In this document: piece by piece, positions 8,862 to 16,620 of the stretch | Layout of the letters: each line of letters begins with the position of its first letter | How positions within the stretch are numbered: position 1 is the stretch's first letter | DNA from: Allorhodopirellula heiligendammensis | GTDB lineage: Bacteria; Planctomycetota; Planctomycetia; Pirellulales; Pirellulaceae | NCBI RefSeq assembly: GCF_007860105.1 | Contig: NZ_SJPU01000002.1 | Span: 1,477,739-1,541,738 of the forward strand | Direction: 5' to 3' | DNA: 64,000 bases | The notes under the pieces: model-generated | Told to the model about the DNA's origin: nothing | The model's database searches: none | What the model saw: the letters and a program-made list of their open reading frames with translations, nothing else | Translations under genes and position numbers: made by a program

Positions 8862-11245
8862 TGGCCGAGCCAAACACGGACAGCATTTCCAAGCCGGTTG
8901 GATTGGTCACGCGGATGTTTTATTGGTGGGCGGACCGGCCTCTCGCGCAAGCGTTCGTGCTGGTGTCCATGTCGACGATCGCAATGATTGGATACCTCCA
9001 ACCATCGCTGATCTTGGACTGGGTCGCGTCGGCCGATTCAGCGGTGGAGGATCCGTCGCCACAAACAAAGCATCGGCGGGGGCTGCCAGGGCCGACCGGC
9101 CTGAAGGGAGCCGCAGCAAAGGTTGAGCCGTTTCAGGTCGCCGGTGGGGAATGTGTCTTGGTCGCACGCAGCGACGATTTCTTTACCGCCGCTGGACTCA
9201 CGGCGATGCGCAGCGTCGCGAGCGAATTGTCTGCCCTGCCACAGGTTCGCAGCGTCCTGTGGCTGGACGATATTCCGGACTTCAATGTATTCGGCCTCTC
9301 GGGCACATTGCTGCCGAGTTCGCATGCTTCGGCGCGGCAATTGGAAGCGACCCGCGAACAAGTGTTGAGAAATCCGCTGGCGGTAGGCCAGTTGATTTCT
9401 CCGGACGGAAAAACGCTCCTGCTGCACCTGGAGCTCGATTGGTTCTTCGTCACCAACGATGATGCGGCAACCATTGAGATCCGCGAGCAAGCCGAGCGAG
9501 CGGTGCAACAGGTAGGTGGGGTTGATATTGATTTTCAACTGACCGGTCCCGTGCCGTTGCATTTAATGACAGTGGAAAACCACGTCGCCAATTCACGCCA
9601 GTATCAGTTGTATGGCTATGCCATCATGTTGCTGTCGGCGCTGTTCCTGTTTCGCGGGCTCGCTGCTGTCTTGCTCGTGGCGGTGGCCCCCGCGATGGGG
9701 GTGTTCTGGACAATGGGAATGCTGCATTTCTTTGATTTGCAAGACAACCCCTTCAACGACATCATCGTCCCCATTCTGATCAGCTTGGTGGGCCTGACCG
9801 ATGCAGTGCATTTGATGGTTGAGATCCGCAGCCAACGGGCTGCCGGACGAAGTGTTCGAGATGCGACACGGCAAGGAATTGCTCGCGTCGGGCTAGCCTG
9901 TGTGCTGACGAGTCTGACTACGGCGATCGGTTTTATCTCGCTCACCTTCGCCCATCATGAGATCGTCCAGGACTTCGGCTGGTGCTGCGTGTTGGGCGTG
10001 GCAATGACGCTTGTCAGTGTGCTCACGGTGATTCCCCTAGGATGTCGCTCGCCTCTGGGCCGTCGGTTGCACGTTGGCCTGGGAAAAAGCATGATCGACG
10101 GGCAGTTAAAACGAATCGACCCGCTGGTGGGCTGGGTGCTGCGGCATGACCGCGTCGTGGCTGGGGCAGCCATCGTCGCGACAGCGGTTTTGGCACTGAT
10201 TTCGCTGAACTTACAGCCCGACGAGAAGAGGTATAGCGGGCTGAGTGAATCCGCTGAGGCGGCCCAGGCTCTTCGACATCTCGATCAGTCCTTGGGCGGT
10301 CTTGAGTTCGGATTCGTTTCCGTGAACTGGAGTGAACAGGCAGATGAGGGCGATCTGCTGGTGGTGTTGCAGGAGGTCGATGATGCGTTGCGCCAGGAGT
10401 CGTTGATTGGTCATCCACTGGGGCTGCACCAATTGCTGGCGGCGTTGCCCGGCGATGGGGATGCAGCGGAGCGGATGACGCTCTTGGAGTTGCTACCGCA
10501 GTCACTCAAGCGAGCATTTTATCAACCGGAAGGTCGATCTGCGTGGGTGCAGTTTCGAGTTCAAGACCTAGGGATTGCAGCGTATGGAGAGGTGTTTCCT
10601 CGCATCGAGTCGCGTTTGAACGAGGTCATGGGCGAATATCCTGGCTACTCGCTCGCGCTCGAAGGCGACGCGCCGTGGCGGTGGCGAAATGTTTATCGAA
10701 TCGTGACTGATTTAGCGACCAGTTTGGGAACGGCGTCCATCGTCATTTGGCTGGTGCTGACGGTAGTGTATCGTTCGATTCGAATCGGATTGATCTCGAT
10801 CGTTCCAAACCTCTTTCCGTTGGCGGCAACCGGCACACTGCTGGTGCTCAGCGGACAGCATTTGGAATTGGTGACGGTGTGCGTGTTCACGATTTGCATT
10901 GGGATCGCGGTCGACGACACAATTCACTTTTTGACTCGCTACCAAGAGGAACAGCAACTCGGTGGCGATCATGAGGACGTGATCCGGCGTGCCTTTACTG
11001 GGGTGGGGTCAGCACTTTTGATGACCACGATCGTGTTGGTGGCCGGGATGCTGACGGCGGTAGTGGCGGATGCTCGCGACGCGCGGCTATTCGGAATCAT
11101 GGGCTGCCTAACGCTCACGACGGCTCTGTTCGCCGATGTGGTGCTCCTGCCGGCACTGCTGAGCCGTTTTAGTAGGCCCCGTTCCTCGCGAAAATCATCG
11201 AGATGCAACGCAAAACCCGGCAATATCAGTCCACTCGATTCATGA
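8861..11245 (+). CDS. RND-superfamily (MMPL-type) exporter
   Basis: A 794-residue inner-membrane protein made of two similar halves. Each half has one N-terminal membrane helix, a large extracytoplasmic domain, then a five-helix block; the helix blocks lie at about 245-400 and 605-760. Conserved RND/MMPL pieces include DNPFNDIIVPILISLVGLTDAVH in the first half and GIAVDDTIHFLTRY in the second, whose Asp residues belong to the proton-relay region of this family. The N-terminal 80 residues contain a Gly/Pro-rich linker. ATG overlaps the stop of the upstream redox protein by one base, so the two are translated together, which suggests transport of something that protein makes or needs. The cargo (lipid, hopanoid, drug) cannot be told. 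Confidence 0.88.
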   Translation: MAEPNTDSISKPVGLVTRMFYWWADRPLAQAFVLVSMSTIAMIGYLQPSLILDWVASADSAVEDPSPQTKHRRGLPGPTGLKGAAAKVEPFQVAGGECVLVARSDDFFTAAGLTAMRSVASELSALPQVRSVLWLDDIPDFNVFGLSGTLLPSSHASARQLEATREQVLRNPLAVGQLISPDGKTLLLHLELDWFFVTNDDAATIEIREQAERAVQQVGGVDIDFQLTGPVPLHLMTVENHVANSRQYQLYGYAIMLLSALFLFRGLAAVLLVAVAPAMGVFWTMGMLHFFDLQDNPFNDIIVPILISLVGLTDAVHLMVEIRSQRAAGRSVRDATRQGIARVGLACVLTSLTTAIGFISLTFAHHEIVQDFGWCCVLGVAMTLVSVLTVIPLGCRSPLGRRLHVGLGKSMIDGQLKRIDPLVGWVLRHDRVVAGAAIVATAVLALISLNLQPDEKRYSGLSESAEAAQALRHLDQSLGGLEFGFVSVNWSEQADEGDLLVVLQEVDDALRQESLIGHPLGLHQLLAALPGDGDAAERMTLLELLPQSLKRAFYQPEGRSAWVQFRVQDLGIAAYGEVFPRIESRLNEVMGEYPGYSLALEGDAPWRWRNVYRIVTDLATSLGTASIVIWLVLTVVYRSIRIGLISIVPNLFPLAATGTLLVLSGQHLELVTVCVFTICIGIAVDDTIHFLTRYQEEQQLGGDHEDVIRRAFTGVGSALLMTTIVLVAGMLTAVVADARDARLFGIMGCLTLTTALFADVVLLPALLSRFSRPRSSRKSSRCNAKPGNISPLDS

Positions 11246-11273
11246 TTAACCGCAGAGAGCATTCGCCGCAGGT

Positions 11274-11291
11274 GGCCGGTGAGAACCGGCC
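11274..11291. repeat. Short extragenic palindrome (GGCCGGT-ACCGGCC type)
   Basis: GGCCGGT at 11274-11280 and ACCGGCC at 11285-11291 form a perfect 7-base stem with a GAGA loop. It sits between the converging RND exporter and DUF1559 genes. Sister copies lie at 27975-28027. It has no T-tract. Confidence 0.6.
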
Positions 11292-11315
11292 TTACTTGGT
11301 TCTGAGTGGTGGGGA

Positions 11316-12554
11316 CTAGAACTCGCTCACCGTTTCCCGGCTCGCCCGGGTGCCCAACGCGCCCCATAACCCGTAGGGACTGGGTGATCCCGGTGCTCGA
11401 TCACCTGTGCCATTGTACCAAATGTTGCCGGCTTGTTGGTTCCCCGACTCGATCGAATCGGTAATGAACCTCACGGCTCCATCACCCATGAGGATATGAG
11501 CCCCGCCTTGATGGCGGCTGCTGGGGCTGTAGCTACCAGGTTGCCACGTGCTGCCACCGGTACTGCAAATCGGCGAGTTCGGGGGTGTGATTGTGGTGAT
11601 CGTGGTGAAGACGGGGAACCCGCAGGCCCATTTCATGCCGCGTTGGATTTCGGCCGCACCCGCGAAGTTGCTTGAATTGCCTTTCCAGAAACTGGGACGA
11701 GTGGGGTCGATATCCGCCGCCGTGGTGCACAGGGAAGGGTTGTTGATGATCGTCGCGGAAAACGAAGCATCATCGATCGCTTGCGTGGTGACGCTGCGGT
11801 CACCGAGATCCGTATTGAACTCGCCTGCGGCGATCGTATTGGCTAATCCGTCGAGTACGTCACGAAATCCCATCGCCACGCGCGAGCGGAACATGCCACG
11901 GTTTGCCTTGACCGCTCGTGGATATTCGGTTGGGTTCGCTTGACCGGTTTCGTTAACACCACCGGTGTTTTGTTGGCCCAACGCATCGCCAATGCAGACG
12001 CCATAATTCGTCCGGCCTTGGGCTGGCAGGCCGGTGCCTGGGTCGCTCGGGCAGCGATAACTGGCAACCGTCGTCATCCAGGGATCGTAGCGCGCGGTTT
12101 GATGGGCGCTCAAACCCATTTCTGGGTTCGGTCCCATGGAACTGTAAAACTGCACGGGCGTCGCAGGGTCGAGCACCTGAAAGGGATTGCTGATTTGCTG
12201 CCACAGAGCTTGTTGTTCGATGAATGGTAACAGCGGCACCAGGGCGCTCAAATTGTTTCGATTGTTTCCGCCGTACGGGCCGCCCGGGGAACCTGCTGTC
12301 TGGATCGCTTGGGCGATGGTGCCGTAGACCCGCGAGGTGCCTCCTCGACTGGTCGGGAGCTTGTCGAACGAGGCATGATAATTATGCATGCCAAGCCCGA
12401 TTTGCTTGAAGTTGTTGCTGCAGCTCATTCGTCGCGCCGCTTCGCGCGCGGCTTGGACGGCGGGGAGCAGTAGTCCCACCAATACGCCAATAATGGCAAT
12501 CACTACCAGCAATTCCACCAGCGTGAATGCGTGTTTGGGTTTCTGGAATCTCAT
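11316..12554 (-). CDS. DUF1559 protein with type IV pilin-like N terminus
   Basis: A 412-residue member of a family greatly expanded in planctomycetes. The N terminus is a prepilin-type methylation/cleavage segment ([24 protein letters not shown]) followed by [20 protein letters not shown], the hallmark of DUF1559. Near the C terminus [16 protein letters not shown] fits the H-X9-DG motif. Prepilin peptidase would be expected to process it, leaving a membrane-anchored protein facing the periplasm or surface; the family's role is not established. Transcription is convergent with the RND exporter. No co-transcribed small lipoprotein lies immediately downstream, unlike the arrangement at the other end of the window. 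Confidence 0.93.
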   Translation of the reverse strand: MRFQKPKHAFTLVELLVVIAIIGVLVGLLLPAVQAAREAARRMSCSNNFKQIGLGMHNYHASFDKLPTSRGGTSRVYGTIAQAIQTAGSPGGPYGGNNRNNLSALVPLLPFIEQQALWQQISNPFQVLDPATPVQFYSSMGPNPEMGLSAHQTARYDPWMTTVASYRCPSDPGTGLPAQGRTNYGVCIGDALGQQNTGGVNETGQANPTEYPRAVKANRGMFRSRVAMGFRDVLDGLANTIAAGEFNTDLGDRSVTTQAIDDASFSATIINNPSLCTTAADIDPTRPSFWKGNSSNFAGAAEIQRGMKWACGFPVFTTITTITPPNSPICSTGGSTWQPGSYSPSSRHQGGAHILMGDGAVRFITDSIESGNQQAGNIWYNGTGDRAPGSPSPYGLWGALGTRASRETVSEF

Positions 12555-13176
12555 TGCTTCTGTAACTCTCTAAAAAGGGAAAATAATCACCTGCTATGGT
12601 GTGTGTTGTGTTGCTGTGCCAACGGCAAGGCAGCCGACGTGCGGCGGCCATCGTTTCAACCGCCCGCTACTGGGAATCATCTGACGAGTCATGGTTAGCG
12701 GCATCTCCCAGCGAAAAAGACGGGGAAGTAGCGGCAGAAGTTAGCGGACGGTTTATGGAGTGAACCGACACGCGTCAGCGGCGGGGCTGTGATGCTACTT
12801 GACGGCTCTCAGCTGACCTTGGCGACACCCAAGTCGATAAACTCAACAGCCCGCGAAGACTTTCGTTGTGTTTTCCGAACGATCTGAAACTCCTGACGAG
12901 TTTCACTCTCTCCTCCATTTCAACGTTCACCAACTCGGCTTATCGATAACTCGCCGCATCCACTGATGAGGTTATCCAGTGACATCTTGGGGGACGGAGG
13001 AGTAAGGACTTCTGCGAGGGAGGCTCCGCGAACGAAACTCAGACGCTGAGCACTCAGACGCTGAGCGGGTACCGAATGGCCATGAAATCGCCTAGTGGGT
13101 TTCGTCAGCATCCTTGAGGCAATGGCATTTGTGCAAATTCCAATACCTACGTGGATAAAGATCGCCCGCCGAATCC
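12555..13176. other. Long intergenic region with a tandem duplication
   Basis: About 620 bases upstream of the DUF1559 gene and downstream of the small lipoprotein gene. Candidate frames are short and lack family features. A stretch on the minus strand (about 12809-12919) reads ETRQEFQIVRKTQRK and then a plausible protein end, but it has no start codon and may be a gene remnant. A 15-base tandem duplication lies at 13037-13066. The DUF1559 promoter should lie near 12560-12700, but no clear motif was seen. Confidence 0.4.
13037..13066. repeat. 15-base perfect tandem duplication
   Basis: ACTCAGACGCTGAGC occurs twice without a gap (13037-13051 and 13052-13066). Each unit contains CTCAG-ACG-CTGAG, itself a small hairpin, so the pair forms two adjacent stem-loops. 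Confidence 0.8.
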
Positions 13177-13383
13177 TTAACCGTTTCCAGCAGCAAATTC
13201 GTCGGCATCACTGCTCGGTGAATCCTCGGGGCTTGCCAGCTGGTCTGGGTTCTCGTTGATAAACGATTCGATCTCGCTCGTACTCGAATTGACTTGATTG
13301 CCACCCTCGCCACATCCGGTAATCGCCAGCCCCATCAGGGAGAGCGAGAGCGGCATAGTCAGGAGACGAATTTTTTTGACCAT
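13177..13383 (-). CDS. Small lipoprotein
   Basis: A 68-residue protein. From the ATG at 13383 the sequence is a classic lipoprotein signal: MVKKIRLLTMPLSLSLMGLAITGC with lipobox AITGC, followed by a short acidic Ser/Asp/Glu-rich tail. The frame stays open upstream to 13464, but starting there would bury the signal peptide and translate through a 17-base tandem duplication, so the shorter start is preferred. No clear ribosome binding site was seen. The function is unknown. An inverted repeat about 75 bases upstream may be its operator. Confidence 0.65.
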   Translation of the reverse strand: MVKKIRLLTMPLSLSLMGLAITGCGEGGNQVNSSTSEIESFINENPDQLASPEDSPSSDADEFAAGNG

Positions 13384-13408
13384 TTTGAATCGCCCATCGC
13401 CGGACGCC

Positions 13409-13442
13409 TTGGTGATTTGCGGAAATTGGTGATTTGCGGAAA
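13409..13442. repeat. 17-base perfect tandem duplication upstream of the small lipoprotein
   Basis: TTGGTGATTTGCGGAAA occupies 13409-13425 and again 13426-13442 with no change. It lies between the lipoprotein start at 13383 and the dyad at 13457-13480. It looks like a recent slip or duplication in the leader. Confidence 0.9.
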
Positions 13443-13456
13443 ACCGACCCACCATA

Positions 13457-13480
13457 GTAGACAATGCCGAAATTGTCTAC
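13457..13480. promoter_or_regulatory. Perfect 9-base dyad, possible operator
   Basis: GTAGACAAT at 13457-13465 and ATTGTCTAC at 13472-13480 are exact inverted copies separated by GCCGAA. The size and spacing fit a site for a dimeric repressor. It lies 74-97 bases upstream of the small lipoprotein start, in promoter range. On the plus strand it is followed by GACTTTTT, so a terminator hairpin is an alternative, although no plus-strand gene ends just before it. Confidence 0.5.
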
Positions 13481-13559
13481 GACTTTTTATGCAAGTCTAT
13501 TTACTTTTCTTGGTGATGTGAGGGCGGGTTGCGGGCGGGACAACGCTGTTTCCCGAGAA

Positions 13560-13904
13560 TCACCCGAGCGTGCGAGGCGGCAGCGCTTCACCGGAGTCTT
13601 CACGGGGGACGCTGTCGTCAAAGCGTGAGACTTGGTCGTAGAGCCGCTGGACCTTGGCGACGACACCATCGATGGCTGCGCCCCGGTGAATCGCCGGTTC
13701 AGGGCAATGCGTGCGGACGCGATTCTTGAGGACTGTCGATAGCGGGGGCCCGTTTTTGGAATGTTGCTTCCAGCCATTTGTTGCCAAATTCTTCGCCAGG
13801 CTTTCCGCTTGTTCATCGTTGAATTCCCCATCGTCCTGCAGCGCATCGCAGCACAGATCGGTCAATCTGCTCAAGGTCGCTTCAATTTCGGGAGTGGTTT
13901 GCAT
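13560..13904 (-). CDS. Hypothetical protein, 114 residues
   Basis: No family recognised. From the ATG at 13904 the product starts MQTTPEIEATLSRLTDLC and is helical, acidic at first and basic in the middle, with no signal peptide or membrane helix. The frame is open upstream to 14036, but those codons (Arg/Pro/His-rich) look non-coding, so the shorter start is chosen. It is on the same strand as the SCO1-like gene, ending 136 bases downstream of it, and could be the last gene of that transcript. Confidence 0.5.
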   Translation of the reverse strand: MQTTPEIEATLSRLTDLCCDALQDDGEFNDEQAESLAKNLATNGWKQHSKNGPPLSTVLKNRVRTHCPEPAIHRGAAIDGVVAKVQRLYDQVSRFDDSVPREDSGEALPPRTLG

Positions 13905-14040
13905 GGTTCTGTGCTCGGCCGTGAGTAAATGAAAAAGACGAGCAAATGGCAGTGCACGTTTTGTGCCAAGGCCGTGGAACCTAGCGTGGTCCGTTTTCTC
14001 AGGGCAGGAGATTGAGCACGGGCGAGACAATCGCATCCTT

Positions 14041-14712
14041 CTACGACTGAGTGATCAACTCGTCGATGCGTTCTTTCAGCTTGTTGAGCTGTTTCTTCTC
14101 GGGCCAGTTATAAAAGCCCTCGATCTTGCCGTCAGCGTCGACGAGTACAAACCGTTCAGTGTGGAACTGTTTGTTGACGGCTTGGTGGAAAATTTCGCCC
14201 CCGATGCGGCGAATGTAATTTAGGTCGCCAGTTAGAAAGAGCCATTGATCCGGGTCGGCACCGAACCGAGAGGAGTACTCCTGCAAGACTTCCGGCGTGT
14301 CTGTCTCGGGATCGACCGAGATCGCGACAAACTTGACGTTACGATCCTTGAATTCCTGTTGCAGTTCTTGAATCTTCTGGTTCTGTTGGACGCAGATGCT
14401 CGGACAGGTGCTGAAGAAGAAGCTGACGACGTAGGGGGCGCCTTTGAGGTCCTCGCTCGAAACCTTTTCCCCGCTGCGTTCAATCAGTTCGAATCGGCTG
14501 AGCCATTCCTCGTCTTCGGGCGGCTTGGTCGGCGTGTCATTCTCGATATCGGCGGCCGTCAGCGACAAATTGTCCGCGGCGGCGTGCTCGTTGGTATAGA
14601 CGACCTCGCCGGGAAGCGGGCCAGTGTGACGCGGGGTTCGCATTTCACGAACAATGATCCCCAGGGCAAAACCGGCGGCCAGGATCAGGGCGACGTTGAT
14701 GGTGGTTTTCAT
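14041..14712 (-). CDS. SCO1/SenC-family copper protein
   Basis: A 223-residue membrane-anchored thioredoxin-fold protein. One N-terminal helix (NVALILAAGFALGIIV) is followed by an extracytoplasmic domain with STCPSICVQQN, the CxxxC copper-binding pair, and HTERFVLVDADG, whose His is the third ligand in this family. SCO proteins deliver copper to, or reduce, the CuA site of cytochrome c oxidase. The ATG at 14712 gives a proper signal anchor; the longer frame to 14844 adds Arg-rich residues that overlap the upstream permease. The upstream neighbour on the same strand is an ABC-2 permease, 41 bases away. No cytochrome oxidase subunits are in the window. Confidence 0.9.
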   Translation of the reverse strand: MKTTINVALILAAGFALGIIVREMRTPRHTGPLPGEVVYTNEHAAADNLSLTAADIENDTPTKPPEDEEWLSRFELIERSGEKVSSEDLKGAPYVVSFFFSTCPSICVQQNQKIQELQQEFKDRNVKFVAISVDPETDTPEVLQEYSSRFGADPDQWLFLTGDLNYIRRIGGEIFHQAVNKQFHTERFVLVDADGKIEGFYNWPEKKQLNKLKERIDELITQS

Positions 14713-14753
14713 GATGTTGTGCAGGTGGATATCGGTAGCATTGGAAGCGGGAT

Positions 14754-15617
14754 TCAGACCATTGTGTCGGCGCGGCGACTGCCTCGCATCAACATCCAAG
14801 CAATGGCGACGGTGATTGCTGTTGCTACGAGCGTAACGGTCCAACAGGTCAGTGAACTGGGCGCAAAACCGGCGTTCGAAAGATCAAGAGTAGGGTTGAT
14901 CAGCCGCCGCAACTCGAGCATCGCATAGCTCAGCGGATTGGCTTGCATGATCCCCGCCAGCGCCCAGCCGCCCCAGCCCGCCTCACCAGTCGGCCCGTGG
15001 ACGCTCCACGCTGGGATTGGGAAGAACGTGCCAGCCAACAGCCACATGGGCATCAAGCCGAGCATCATGATCGCGTGAAATCCCTGCGTGCTCTCCATCG
15101 GCCAGGCGACAATCATGCCGAGAGCGCACATGGCAATGGCGATGATCGCCAGCAACAGCATCACCAGCGGCAGCGAGGCCGTGACCGTCGGGAGTGAGGA
15201 CGAATGAGTCACCCCTGAGACGATGTACACCAATGTGAGGAACAGGAGGGCTTGGACCCACGCGATCGCACCGCCACCAAGGACTTTGCCGATCAGCACA
15301 GGAAAACGCCCCACCGGCGACACCAGCACGGACTGCATGAATCCTTCGCGACGATCCTCAATGACCGAGATCGTGGCAAAGATCGCTGTAAACAGCACGA
15401 TCAGGGCCACCGTACCAGGCAGGAAGAACTGCAGGAAGTTTTCGCCGCCCGCAGAAGCAAACGATCCGCTCAGTCCCGTGCCAAAGAGCAGCCAGAAGAG
15501 CAATGGCTGCAGCACGGCGGCAGTCACGCGATTACGCTGCCGAAAGAATCGAGTCCATTCACGCCGCGCCAGCATCCAAGCGGCATTCAGGCGAGAGGGT
15601 AGTGTGAGTTCGTTCAT
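14754..15617 (-). CDS. ABC-2 type transporter permease
   Basis: A 287-residue inner-membrane protein with six predicted helices and ABC-2 family features: REWTRFFRQRNRVTAAVLQPLLFWLLFGTGL at the N terminus, the cytoplasmic loop VIEDRREGFMQSVLVSPVGRFPVLIGKVLGG, and MLGLMPMWLLAGTFFPIPAW near helix five. It would pair with an ATP-binding subunit to export a substrate. No ATPase gene lies directly upstream; the region to 15980 has no gene. The ATG at 15617 is preferred to 15653. Downstream is the SCO1-like gene; in planctomycetes such permeases often sit near respiratory-oxidase assembly genes, so a role in cofactor export is a guess. Confidence 0.87.
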   Translation of the reverse strand: MNELTLPSRLNAAWMLARREWTRFFRQRNRVTAAVLQPLLFWLLFGTGLSGSFASAGGENFLQFFLPGTVALIVLFTAIFATISVIEDRREGFMQSVLVSPVGRFPVLIGKVLGGGAIAWVQALLFLTLVYIVSGVTHSSSLPTVTASLPLVMLLLAIIAIAMCALGMIVAWPMESTQGFHAIMMLGLMPMWLLAGTFFPIPAWSVHGPTGEAGWGGWALAGIMQANPLSYAMLELRRLINPTLDLSNAGFAPSSLTCWTVTLVATAITVAIAWMLMRGSRRADTMV

Positions 15618-15980
15618 AATGACTAAGTCAGCCTGTACGTAGCTTGGGACCATTGTCCCGAGCGAGCGAATCGATCCCCAACGGGACTATTCCCCCATCG
15701 CAAGACCGTGCGGGTCATCCGCAGCAGCGATCGACTCTAATCAATCGGGGACAGTTTCGGTAGGGCCGCCACGCGGGTCGGCTGTCGTGCCCGTCCGGAC
15801 TTTCGCTCCCCTGCCAGCTTGCCTGGCAAGATGCAATGTTTTGCGATTAGATCTTGTTTCCAGGCTCCGCCTCTCGGTTTTCGCACTCGCGGGCGGAGAC
15901 TGCCGGGCAGTGCGTTGCGAGGCAGAGCCTGGAAACGAGTAATGGCCGCTTCCAACCACCGCTTCACGGCTTAGCATGGA
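15618..15980. other. Intergenic region with long inverted repeat
   Basis: 363 bases between the permease start and the end of the Gly/Met-rich protein gene, with no convincing gene. It contains the inverted repeat listed at 15856-15936 and a small palindrome CTTGCC-T-GGCAAG near 15818-15831. The permease promoter should be in the first 150 bases. Confidence 0.5.
15856..15936. repeat. 18-base inverted repeat, one mismatch
   Basis: The arms are GTTTCCAGGCTCCGCCTC at 15856-15873 and GAGGCAGAGCCTGGAAAC at 15919-15936, enclosing 45 bases that include a second GC-rich complementary zone (CGGGCGGAG, GCCGGGCAG). It forms a long cruciform-capable hairpin just beyond the 3' end of the 15981 gene and may act as a terminator or an extragenic repeat. 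Confidence 0.75.
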
Positions 15981-16613
15981 TCAGTTGCCCATCATTCCCA
16001 TTCCCATGTCCATTTCACCACCGTAGCCATTGTTGCCCGAAGATTGGAGGCTATTGAGATCCAGCAACCCTTCGGCCGCCAGGATTACCGATTGCATCTG
16101 CAATTTGACGACGCGGTCCTTAGCGGCAGCACGTTTTCGCAAATCCTCCTCAAGCCGGGTGAGTTTCTCCTGCAGTCGATTGAGGTCTTTGGTACGGCGG
16201 GCGATCATTGCATCATACTGCTCTTGCAATGCTGCCTGGGTGTATTTGAGCAAAGCGGCTTTCTCGTCGGCATTCTCGGCGTCGCTGATTTGCGAGATGG
16301 CGGTGCGTAATCGATAGCGAAACAACTGTTCGTTGGAGAATGCCGGCTCGCTGCCACCACTCATGTCACCATAACCCATCGAACCCATTCCCATGTCCCC
16401 ATAACCGTCACCCATCATGCTACCGTCCATCCCCATCATGCTGCCCATCCCACCTCCCGATGGAACGTTCAGCTCAAAAGGATTGGCGACATTCGTTGCG
16501 GGAGCAGACGCTGGTGCGCCCGCAGCATCCTTCGATAGTCGGGGCTCATCCTGGGCGATCGCGTGCGGCACGAGCAAGAGGCATGCGGAGGTGGCGAGTA
16601 TTGAAATCTTCAT
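15981..16613 (-). CDS. Secreted Gly/Met-rich coiled-coil protein
   Basis: A 210-residue product with a signal peptide (MKISILATSACLLLVPHAIAQ) from the ATG at 16613. A Gly/Met/Asp/Tyr-rich segment at about 50-85 (repeats like MGSM, MMGDGYGDMG) is followed by a charged helical stretch (about 90-190) with heptad character (QEKLTRLEEDLRKRAAAKDRVV), and a second Met/Gly tail (GGEMDMGMGMMGN). No known family was recognised. It lies just downstream of the Ser/Thr kinase gene (8 bases between the kinase stop and this ATG's upstream side) and may be co-transcribed with it. Met-rich tracts can bind copper, but that is only a thought. Confidence 0.7.
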   Translation of the reverse strand: MKISILATSACLLLVPHAIAQDEPRLSKDAAGAPASAPATNVANPFELNVPSGGGMGSMMGMDGSMMGDGYGDMGMGSMGYGDMSGGSEPAFSNEQLFRYRLRTAISQISDAENADEKAALLKYTQAALQEQYDAMIARRTKDLNRLQEKLTRLEEDLRKRAAAKDRVVKLQMQSVILAAEGLLDLNSLQSSGNNGYGGEMDMGMGMMGN

Positions 16614-16620
16614 CTGAGAA

